Origin: Chloroflexota bacterium
GTDB lineage: Bacteria; Chloroflexota; Limnocylindria; Limnocylindrales; CSP1-4
Direction: 5' to 3'
Assembly: GCA_021786915.1 (NCBI GenBank)
Contig: JAJYMP010000230.1
Coordinates: 1 to 9,004 of the forward strand
Length of the DNA: 9,004 bases
The stretch's first letter is position 1; every line of letters begins with the position of its first letter. Positions 1-5,285 of this stretch are shown piece after piece. The position numbers were made by a program, and so were the translations under genes. Below the pieces are notes generated by a model. The model made no database searches, was not told the origin of the DNA, and saw only the letters and a list, made by a program, of their open reading frames with translations.

Positions 1-248
1 GAACTGGCCCAGGTTCCGCGGGTAGTCGCCAAGGTTCCGCGCGCCCACAGCCAGACACTACATCTTGTGCCAGGCGGAGGCAACCCGATAAGCATGACAT
101 GCGATATCCACGTTCAGATCGGCGGGGAGTAGCGTAGCCTGGTAACGCACGTGCTTTGGGACTCCCCGGGTCGAAGGCGGTGAAGCTGGGGTAGGCCTGA
201 GCACGGAAGCCCGAGCGGCGAAGCGCGCGATTATCCTGCGGTTCACCC
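1..248. other. Left-edge stretch without a recognisable gene
   Basis: No reading frame here looks like a conserved protein. A 62-codon minus-strand frame (246 to 58) is arginine-rich and resembles nothing I know. Downstream of its stop, the same frame stays open to the window edge and contains two Arg-Asn-Leu-Gly units seven residues apart. These come from a direct repeat AGGTTCCGCG at 11-20 and 32-41 (21-base offset). It could be the edge of a gene outside the window or degraded DNA. I saw no tRNA, insertion-sequence end or clear terminator. Confidence 0.4.
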
Positions 249-356
249 GCTGTCTCGGCGCTCACGGAGTTCGCCGGCGGCCTGCTGCTTGCCCTGGCGC
301 TGGCGACGCCGGTCGTGACTGCCGCGCTCGTGGCGTCGGCGGTCGGCTTCACGCCA
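249..356 (+). pseudogene. Possible DoxX-family membrane protein remnant
   Basis: The plus-strand frame starting at 249 translates to a segment with the order Leu-Thr-Glu-Phe-Ala-Gly-Gly-Leu-Leu-Leu-Ala-Leu, then Ala-Thr-Pro and a small-residue hydrophobic stretch. This resembles the conserved Glu-x-x-Gly-Gly helix start and following Leu-Thr-Pro turn of DoxX-like four-helix membrane proteins. Upstream the frame runs only to a TGA at 198-200 through Arg-rich, unhelical sequence. Downstream it loses family character and runs antisense into the PLP gene. No plausible start or complete family length (usually 120-150 residues) exists, so I read it as a gene fragment. The match rests on about 30 residues and could be chance hydrophobic sequence in GC-rich DNA. 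Confidence 0.35.
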
Positions 357-375
357 GCCACACTCGCAGCAGACC

Positions 376-1908
376 TTACGATCGTCGCACCTCATCATTC
401 AACGCGGCGATCGCCTCGTCCCACCGGGCGAGCGCTCCGCGCAGGGCCTGCCAGAACTCCCGCTTCGCGCGGACCGAGAACTCCTCGAGGCTCATCCCGC
501 GCTGCTCCACCCATGTGTAGTAGCCGAGATTGAAGATCCGGCGTCGATCGAAGTCGGTCAGCTCCAGCACGTTCGCAGGATCCGCCTCGAGCAGGTGCCG
601 CTGGACCACCTCAGACGCGTCGCGCCTGGTGAATTCGCCCCCGAAGAACTGCTCCAAGGCCTTCGGCGCCTCGCTCCGGTAGAGCGCCGCGCCGTCAGTC
701 GCGATCGTCATTACCACATCGTCCGGTCCGAGGCCATGGAGCTTTGCCGTCTTGATGGCGGCCAGGACGTTGCAGAGACTCGACAGTCCGAAGAGGTCGA
801 GCGCTTCGACGATCGCATCGGGAACGCCGGACTCGACGAGGTACGAGCGCCCGACCGGCGTCGAGAGCAGGAGGTTGAGCTGATCGGTCGCCTCGTCGGA
901 AATGTCGACGACGATGTCCGTGTTCATCACGTTGTGGATGAGTGGGACATGCTTGTCGCCGATCCCTTGGATGTTGTGCTCGCCGAACCCGTTCATCAGG
1001 AGTGTTGGACACTCGAGGGCCTCGACGGCGACGATCTTCGCACCGTAGCGCTCCTTCAGGGCGTCGCCGGCGCCGATCGTCCCGGCGGAGCCCGATGCCG
1101 AGACGAAGGCATGCAGCCGAAGCGTCGGCTGTGCCGCGCGGAGGGATTCGAAGACGTCGGCGAAGGCGGCCGATGTGACCTCGCGGTGAACGAGGTGGTT
1201 CCCGTACTCGGAGAACTGGTTGAGGATGACATTGCCCGGATCGGCAGCCAGCTCGTCGCATCGCTCGTAGATCTCACGAACGCTACTCTCCGAGCCCGGG
1301 GTACGGATCACATCCTCCGGATCCGTCACCCACGCTTCGAGCCAGCGGAACCGCTCAGAGCTCATCCCCCCGGGAAGGACGGCGACCCCGCGGCACCCGA
1401 GGATTCGCGACAGAGCGACCCCGCCGCGACAGTAGTTGCCCGTCGATGGCCAGACCGCGCGCTGCGTCCGCGGGTCGAAGCGCCCGGTTACCAGCCGGGG
1501 GACGAGAGAGGCATAGGCGGCGAGCAGCTTGTGGGACCCGATCATCGGGAACAGCGCCCCGAGCAGGACGACGATCGGGGCATCGACGCCGGTCAGGCTC
1601 TTCGGCAGGACGACATGGGCGGGAACGCGGACTCGCGAGCGTCGCGACCGGTCGTTGTACCAGTGAATGCGGAACAGGTTGTTGGCGTCTGCCGTGTCGG
1701 GATCGACGTCGACAAGGAGGTCATCCCTGCCCGTCTCCTCGGGTACCGCGAGCTGGCGGAACGTCGGCAGCATGATCGATCGCTCGCGCAGGACCTCGAT
1801 CGTGGCCTCATATGCCCGCCGATCGACGACGCCCGTCTCGACGAAGAGCGACGGCAGCGCGAGCGACGCTCCGTCGATCGTCGGACTCGTGAGCGTGTCC
1901 TGCGCCAT
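376..1908 (-). CDS. Fold-type II PLP-dependent enzyme, CysK/threonine-dehydratase-like, substrate unknown
   Basis: This is a 510-residue cytoplasmic protein of the pyridoxal-phosphate family that includes cysteine synthase, threonine dehydratase and diaminopropionate ammonia-lyase. The predicted PLP-binding lysine is K127 in Gly-Ser-His-Lys. The substrate/cofactor Asn loop is S155-T-G-N-Y-C-R-G-G163, matching the Thr-Ser-Gly-Asn-Thr-Gly loop of cysteine synthases. Residues 229-236 (Leu-Asn-Gln-Phe-Ser-Glu-Tyr-Gly) align with their Gln-Phe-x-Asn segment. The phosphate-binding Gly-rich loop is G273-S-A-G-T277, and D405-G followed by Tyr410 matches the C-terminal active-site segment. It is much longer than the usual 300-400 residues, with about 100 extra residues before the catalytic core and 90 after. 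The ATG at 1908 has an AGGAGGG ribosome site (1916-1922) seven bases upstream. It is the last gene of the regulator operon, 71 bp after the ureidopropionase-like gene, so it probably acts on the freed amino acid. The class is well supported; the reaction is not. Confidence 0.85.
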   Translation of the reverse strand: MAQDTLTSPTIDGASLALPSLFVETGVVDRRAYEATIEVLRERSIMLPTFRQLAVPEETGRDDLLVDVDPDTADANNLFRIHWYNDRSRRSRVRVPAHVVLPKSLTGVDAPIVVLLGALFPMIGSHKLLAAYASLVPRLVTGRFDPRTQRAVWPSTGNYCRGGVALSRILGCRGVAVLPGGMSSERFRWLEAWVTDPEDVIRTPGSESSVREIYERCDELAADPGNVILNQFSEYGNHLVHREVTSAAFADVFESLRAAQPTLRLHAFVSASGSAGTIGAGDALKERYGAKIVAVEALECPTLLMNGFGEHNIQGIGDKHVPLIHNVMNTDIVVDISDEATDQLNLLLSTPVGRSYLVESGVPDAIVEALDLFGLSSLCNVLAAIKTAKLHGLGPDDVVMTIATDGAALYRSEAPKALEQFFGGEFTRRDASEVVQRHLLEADPANVLELTDFDRRRIFNLGYYTWVEQRGMSLEEFSVRAKREFWQALRGALARWDEAIAALNDEVRRS

Positions 1909-1915
1909 GGCTTGA

Positions 1916-1922
1916 CCCTCCT
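1916..1922 (-). promoter_or_regulatory. Ribosome binding site of the PLP enzyme gene
   Basis: AGGAGGG on the minus strand lies seven bases before the ATG at 1908. It supports that start, and it follows the hairpin at 1931-1964. Confidence 0.7.
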
Positions 1923-1930
1923 GTCAGTAT

Positions 1931-1964
1931 CGAGCGGCGACCCGAGAATTCGACACGCCGCTCG
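1931..1964 (-). other. Intercistronic hairpin between the ureidopropionase-like and PLP genes
   Basis: A perfect 9 bp inverted repeat (CGAGCGGCG at 1931-1939, CGCCGCTCG at 1956-1964) with a 16-base loop lies in the 71 bp gap. On the minus strand it is followed by ATACTGACAGGAGGG, not a U tract, so it is not a standard intrinsic terminator. It may be an mRNA-stabilising or processing element, or may tune expression of the downstream gene. It may also be fortuitous in GC-rich DNA. Confidence 0.5.
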
Positions 1965-1979
1965 GGCTGCGTGGGCCGG

Positions 1980-2876
1980 CTACGGAAGATCCGAGGCGAT
2001 CTCCCCATAGGTGTCGGGACGCCGGTCGCGATAGAACTGCCAGTGCGCGCGGATATCGTCGATCCGCCCGAGGTCGAGGTCGCCGACGACGATCTCTTCG
2101 TCGGCGCCCGCGGCCTCCGCGACGATCTCGCCGATCGGGTCGACGAAGTAGCTGCTTCCGTAGAAGTGGCCGATATTCCACGGCGCCTCGCGGCCCACCC
2201 GGTTCAAGGCGCCCACGAAATAGCCGTTTGCGACCGCGTGCGCTGGCTGCTCGATCCTCCAGATGCTGTCCGAGTGGCCGGAGGTCGTCGCGGACGGGTT
2301 GAAGACGATCTCCGCACCGTGGAGCCCGAGAAGGCGGGCGCCCTCGGGGAAGTGGCGGTCGTAGCAGATGTAGACGCCGATCCTGGCGAAGGCGGTCTCG
2401 AAGACGGGATAGCCGAGGTTGCCCGGCCGGAAGTAGAACTTCTCCCAGAACCCGTACGGCGAGTGCTCGTCCTCCCCGTGGCAGTGCGGGATATGCACCT
2501 TGCGCATCTTCCCGAGGTACGTGCCGTCCGCGTCGATCACCGCCGCGGTGTTGTAGAAGACGCCCGCCATCTCCCGCTCGTAAACGGGGACGATGAGCAC
2601 CATGCCGTGCTTTCGTGCGGCATCCGCCATCACCTTGATCGTTGGACCGTCGGGTACCGACTCGGCGGCCTCGTACCAGCGGGCGTCCTGCTCGGCGGGG
2701 AAGTACGGCCCGATGAAGAGTTCCTGAAGGCAAAGGATCTGGACACCGCGGCTTGCGGCTTCATCGATCAGCCCGAGGTGCTTCTCGATCGCGACCCGCT
2801 TATGAGCCGCGACCGGTTCTCGGCCATCCAGCTCATGGACGGCCTGGACCAGGCCGCAACGCACGGTCCGACTCAT
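1980..2876 (-). CDS. Nitrilase-superfamily N-carbamoyl-beta-alanine amidohydrolase (beta-ureidopropionase-like)
   Basis: This 298-residue cytoplasmic amidohydrolase is predicted to hydrolyse an N-carbamoyl amino acid to the amino acid, CO2 and ammonia, the last step of reductive pyrimidine breakdown. The nitrilase triad is visible: Glu52 (Gln-Glu-Leu-Phe), Lys126 (Met-Arg-Lys-Val-His-Ile-Pro) and Cys171 (Ile-Cys-Tyr-Asp-Arg-His). The second conserved Glu is E145 (Trp-Glu-Lys-Phe-Tyr-Phe). Residues 152-157 (Gly-Asn-Leu-Gly-Tyr-Pro), Phe-Asn-Pro-Ser-Ala-Thr at 192-197, Asn-Arg-Val-Gly at 225-228 and Phe-Tyr-Gly-Ser-Ser-Tyr at 238-243 closely match animal beta-ureidopropionase as I remember it, more than carbamoylputrescine amidase. 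The animal enzyme is longer at its N terminus; this length is normal for bacteria. The start overlaps the regulator's stop as ATGA, with AAGGAG at 2884-2889 seven bases upstream. N-carbamoylputrescine amidase or another carbamoyl amidase remains possible. Confidence 0.88.
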   Translation of the reverse strand: MSRTVRCGLVQAVHELDGREPVAAHKRVAIEKHLGLIDEAASRGVQILCLQELFIGPYFPAEQDARWYEAAESVPDGPTIKVMADAARKHGMVLIVPVYEREMAGVFYNTAAVIDADGTYLGKMRKVHIPHCHGEDEHSPYGFWEKFYFRPGNLGYPVFETAFARIGVYICYDRHFPEGARLLGLHGAEIVFNPSATTSGHSDSIWRIEQPAHAVANGYFVGALNRVGREAPWNIGHFYGSSYFVDPIGEIVAEAAGADEEIVVGDLDLGRIDDIRAHWQFYRDRRPDTYGEIASDLP

Positions 2877-3583
2877 GACTTCTCTCCTTCGGGTCGATGC
2901 TGTCCGCCACCCGTCGCCGCTTGCACGGGCGCCAGGATCCGTTCATAGCTCCGTTCCCAGTTGTCCTTGACCATCTCGACCGCGGCCTCGACGTTTCCGC
3001 GCGAAAGCGCCTCGATCAAATCATCGTGTTCGTCCGCGGACCTCGCCGCGATGACCGAGCCGCCGAAATAGACGATCTCAAGACGACGCAGCCTCGTCTT
3101 TAGGCTCGAGAGGATGTCGACGAGCTCCGGGTTACCTGTCGCGTCGACGTACACGGCATGCAGCTCTCTATCGGTCCGAGAGGCGGTCACTGCGTCGCCT
3201 TCCCTGATCGCACGACGGAGCCGCTCATTCGCCTTCCGCATCTTCGCGAACGCCCCATCCCCGAGGTGCGCGGCGGCGAGCCGGACGGCCAGCATCTCCA
3301 GCGTCCAGACGATCGGATAGATCCGCCGCGCGTCGTCCGGGTTCGCGGGCGCCACGCGCGTCCAGCGATTCGCGGCCACCTCCACGAAGCCTTCATCGGC
3401 GAGCCGAGCCAAGGCCTCGCGGACTGGCATCCGGCTCACCCCGAGGCGGTGGGCCAGCTCCGCATCTCGGAGCCGCTCGCCTGGAGCGAGGACGCCGTCG
3501 ACGATCCATCGCTTGACGACGTCGTACACCCGCGCGCGGAGGAGTTGGGGCTCGATGCGCTGCACCTTCGCCGACAAAGGCAT
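2873..3583 (-). CDS. GntR-family transcriptional regulator, FCD (FadR-like) subfamily
   Basis: This 236-residue DNA-binding regulator has an N-terminal winged helix-turn-helix at about residues 14-78, including Val-Ser-Arg-Met-Pro-Val-Arg-Glu-Ala-Leu at 49-58, the typical GntR recognition region. A C-terminal all-helical FCD effector domain spans about 85-218. The FCD metal-site pattern is present at Asp138, His142 and His186, but the fourth position, usually His about 22 residues after the third ligand, is Asn208 (codon AAC at 2962-2960). The ATG at 3583 is preceded by AGGAGGTGA, an excellent ribosome site (3595-3587). It is first in its operon and divergent from the transporter operon, so it is the likely regulator of both, probably as a repressor relieved by a pathway intermediate. 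That role is inferred from position; the family call is firm. Confidence 0.92.
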   Translation of the reverse strand: MPLSAKVQRIEPQLLRARVYDVVKRWIVDGVLAPGERLRDAELAHRLGVSRMPVREALARLADEGFVEVAANRWTRVAPANPDDARRIYPIVWTLEMLAVRLAAAHLGDGAFAKMRKANERLRRAIREGDAVTASRTDRELHAVYVDATGNPELVDILSSLKTRLRRLEIVYFGGSVIAARSADEHDDLIEALSRGNVEAAVEMVKDNWERSYERILAPVQAATGGGQHRPEGEKS

Positions 3584-3586
3584 CCC

Positions 3587-3595
3587 TCACCTCCT
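3587..3595 (-). promoter_or_regulatory. Strong ribosome binding site of the GntR gene
   Basis: AGGAGGTGA on the minus strand is a nine-base match to the anti-Shine-Dalgarno complement. Its AGGAGG core is six bases from the ATG at 3583, fixing that start. Confidence 0.8.
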
Positions 3596-3611
3596 GCATT
3601 TCATAGCCATC

Positions 3612-3640
3612 TTGACTTTGTAGCCAGTATCCAATATACC
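3612..3640 (+). promoter_or_regulatory. Predicted housekeeping-sigma promoter of the transporter/ureide operon
   Basis: TTGACT (3612-3617) and TATACC (3635-3640) are separated by exactly 17 bases. They match the -35 consensus at five of six positions and the -10 at four of six. The site lies in the AT-richest part of the divergent intergenic region. Transcription would start near 3647, giving a leader of about 34 bases before the ATG at 3681. Confidence 0.55.
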
Positions 3641-3655
3641 GCAGCACATAGGCAA
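3626..3655 (-). promoter_or_regulatory. Candidate divergent promoter of the regulator operon
   Basis: On the minus strand TTGCCT (3655-3650) and GATACT (3631-3626) are 18 bases apart, each matching consensus at four of six positions. The site overlaps the plus-strand promoter, so one bound regulator could control both directions. This is a weak prediction. Confidence 0.3.
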
Positions 3656-3660
3656 TTGCC
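3651..3660. promoter_or_regulatory. Candidate operator palindrome
   Basis: GGCAATTGCC is a perfect 10-base palindrome just downstream of the predicted plus-strand start site, overlapping the predicted minus-strand -35. A dimeric repressor bound here would block both promoters. A second, looser dyad GTAT-N5-ATAC lies at 3627-3639, across the plus-strand -10. FCD regulators usually bind short AT-centred dyads, so either could be the target; the choice is inference. Confidence 0.35.
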
Positions 3661-3665
3661 CGAAC

Positions 3666-3672
3666 GAGGAGG
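3666..3672 (+). promoter_or_regulatory. Ribosome binding site of the S-component gene
   Basis: GAGGAGG lies eight bases upstream of the ATG at 3681 and decides that start. Confidence 0.75.
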
Positions 3673-3680
3673 ACCCGGAT

Positions 3681-4307
3681 ATGGCGTCTGATCCCGTGGC
3701 CGGAACCGCCGGCCGGATTTGGGTAGTCGAGGCAGGGGAGCGGAGGAGCCCCGGCATCATCCACGTCGTGATGATGGCCCTGTTCATTGGCATCGGGATC
3801 GTCGTCGGGACGCTCGGCAGTCTCGCGGTCCCGATCGGCTTTGTGTCCGCCTTCTGGCCCGGACAAGCAGTCCAGGCCGTCGGTGCAACCTGGTTCGGTG
3901 CGTGGGGGGTGATCGCCGGGATGTTCTTCCCGTTCATCTCGAACGCGATGAGCGGGTCCGCGCCGATCCCCGTGTCCGCCGCCTACCTGCCGGCGAACTT
4001 CCTTCAGGGCTTCCTGGCAGTGGCGGCGTTCAAGTGGCTGAAGGCCGATCCGCGTCTCGTCGGCGTCCGTGACTGGATCGTCTGGATCGTCTTCGGGGTG
4101 CTGATCGCCAACTTCCTCGGCGCATTCTGGGGAACGTACGTCCTGTCCTGGTTCGGCCTGATCACCGACCAGGCTCGGATCCCCGCCCTGCTCGGGTGGA
4201 CGATCGGGAACTCGATTCCCTCGCTGATCTTCGGATCGATCCTGCTCAAGTACGTGACCCCGATGGTCATCCGCTCCAGGGCTTTCGTGAAGGGCTGGTG
4301 GGCGTGA
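3681..4307 (+). CDS. Predicted ECF transporter substrate-binding (S) membrane component, substrate unassigned
   Basis: This 208-residue integral membrane protein has about five to six hydrophobic segments, at roughly 27-50, 52-60, 63-90, 99-119, 131-158 and 168-192. Many Gly, Trp and Asn residues lie inside helices, as in S components that capture a small molecule. Small-residue spacing in the first helix (Ala33 and Gly37/39/43) resembles the Ala-x-x-x-Ala contact that S components make with EcfT. Notable stretches are Pro104-Ala-Asn-Phe-Leu-Gln-Gly110 and Gly176-Asn-Ser-Ile-Pro-Ser181. I do not recognise signatures of the biotin, riboflavin, thiamine, folate or cobalt S families. The call rests mainly on topology, length and the EcfT and EcfA genes downstream. 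GAGGAGG at 3666-3672, eight bases before the ATG, supports the start. Given the downstream enzymes, a cyclic ureide or nucleobase-like substrate is inferred. Confidence 0.72.
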   Translation: MASDPVAGTAGRIWVVEAGERRSPGIIHVVMMALFIGIGIVVGTLGSLAVPIGFVSAFWPGQAVQAVGATWFGAWGVIAGMFFPFISNAMSGSAPIPVSAAYLPANFLQGFLAVAAFKWLKADPRLVGVRDWIVWIVFGVLIANFLGAFWGTYVLSWFGLITDQARIPALLGWTIGNSIPSLIFGSILLKYVTPMVIRSRAFVKGWWA

Positions 4308-4335
4308 CGGCCCTAGCCCAGGCCTGACAGTCGGA

Positions 4336-4369
4336 GCTCGGCGACCGGCGGCGTGGCCGGTCGCCGAGC
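4336..4369 (+). other. Perfect 14 bp intercistronic hairpin between the S-component and EcfT genes
   Basis: GCTCGGCGACCGGC (4336-4349) and its exact reverse complement (4356-4369) flank a six-base loop GGCGTG. It fills much of the 93 bp gap, the only gap between genes in this operon. The bases after it (CATTCCAAGGGAG) contain no T run, so a Rho-independent terminator is unlikely. It could protect the upstream S-component message or partly attenuate read-through, setting more S component than energising module. It ends 19 bases before the EcfT ribosome site. Confidence 0.7.
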
Positions 4370-4400
4370 CATTCCAAGGGAGAACTCCGGAGAGAACGAG

Positions 4401-5285
4401 ATGCCTCGGTCCGAATTCGCCAAGAAGACGCTCCTCGGCGTCGTTCCTGCAAACTCTCCGTTCTATGCGTTCCATCCCGTCACGCGGCTGGTGCTCCTGT
4501 TCGTACTGTCGGTCGCCCCGATCTTCATCGATCGGCCCGAGATCAACCTGGCGATCATCGCGCTGACGTTCGGCTTGTTCTGGTGGGGTCGCGTCCGGAT
4601 GAGCGACCTGAAGAAGTACCGCCCCCTCCTCGTCACCGTGGCACTGTTCATGTTCATCGTGGCGTTCCTTGCGCCCGGCGACGTTGTGCACCTCACCCCA
4701 TTCAGGATCGCGGGGCTCACGTTGTACTTCGAGCCGATGTCGTGGGCGTTCGTGAGCTACGTCCGGCTGATGGCGATGCTCTTCGGCGCAATCCTCTATT
4801 TCTCGACGAATCGGGAGCGCGACGTGCTCGTCGCGCTCCGGACGTTGCGCGTCCCGTTCGCGGCGAGCTACGTCGCGGGGCTGTCGCTCCGCAGCGCCGG
4901 GATGTTTATGGAGGACTTCTCGACGATCCGCGAGGCCGAGCAGGCGCGAGCGCTCGATCTCGATGCACTCTCGATCAGTGAGAAGGTAAAGCTCTACACG
5001 ATGTACACGGTTCCCCTGTTCGCGGTCGCCCTCCGGCGCGCCGACGAGATCTCCGCGGCGCTCTATGCACGCGGCTACACGCTTTCCGGGCGCCCGGCAA
5101 CCGGCGGCCGGCGAACGGACTATCTGCGGGATCGCTACGTCGTGGGGGCCCGGGACTGGCTCCTCAGCCTCGGGCTGCTCGGCACGTTGTTCTCGATCGC
5201 GATCGTCAGGGCGACCACGACGATCTTCTCGACCGATTCGTCGCCTCTCCTGGCCTTCGTCCGGCGCATCCTGGGGCTCGAATGA
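4401..5285 (+). CDS. ECF transporter transmembrane coupling protein EcfT
   Basis: This 294-residue membrane protein couples the two ATPases to the S component. Hydrophobic segments lie near residues 27-62, 73-92, 112-134 and at the C terminus (250-270), with a long cytoplasmic helical region between. The two EcfT coupling motifs that contact the ATPases are visible: Ala182-Arg183-Ala184 (in Glu-Gln-Ala-Arg-Ala-Leu) and Ala223-Arg224-Gly225 (in Leu-Tyr-Ala-Arg-Gly-Tyr). I chose the ATG at 4401, with GGAGAG six bases upstream (4389-4394). An in-frame GTG at 4353 would add 16 polar residues, lacks a good ribosome site and lies in the loop of the preceding hairpin. The stop overlaps the next gene's start as ATGA, implying translational coupling and matched subunit amounts. 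A family length near 260-290 residues agrees. Confidence 0.9.
   Translation: MPRSEFAKKTLLGVVPANSPFYAFHPVTRLVLLFVLSVAPIFIDRPEINLAIIALTFGLFWWGRVRMSDLKKYRPLLVTVALFMFIVAFLAPGDVVHLTPFRIAGLTLYFEPMSWAFVSYVRLMAMLFGAILYFSTNRERDVLVALRTLRVPFAASYVAGLSLRSAGMFMEDFSTIREAEQARALDLDALSISEKVKLYTMYTVPLFAVALRRADEISAALYARGYTLSGRPATGGRRTDYLRDRYVVGARDWLLSLGLLGTLFSIAIVRATTTIFSTDSSPLLAFVRRILGLE

Noticed and set aside
58..246. A 62-codon minus-strand gene
   Set aside because: There is no clear ribosome site, family resemblance or context; the composition looks like random GC-rich frame.
304..338. Inverted repeat CGACGCC/GGCGTCG as terminator of the PLP operon
   Set aside because: The stem is only 7 bp with a 21-base loop and no T run on either strand. 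It is probably chance.
595..2010. A 471-codon plus-strand reading frame opposite the PLP gene
   Set aside because: It is Arg- and Asp-rich with no recognisable domain. It lies antisense to a gene with clear PLP motifs, as expected from GC-rich codon bias.
1924..2733. A minus-strand frame overlapping the ureidopropionase-like gene in another phase
   Set aside because: It is Arg-rich shadow sequence; the other phase carries the complete nitrilase catalytic residues.
4336..4369. Hairpin as a Rho-independent terminator
   Set aside because: There is no T run after the stem, and the genes on both sides form one transporter.
4353..4400. GTG at 4353 as the EcfT start
   Set aside because: It lies in the hairpin loop, lacks a suitable ribosome site and adds 16 polar residues. 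The ATG at 4401 has GGAGAG at good spacing.
3393..4691. A 432-codon minus-strand frame across the promoter region, S component and EcfT
   Set aside because: It is low-complexity, rich in Arg, Asp, Gly and Pro, spans the divergent promoter and opposes genes with good motifs and ribosome sites.
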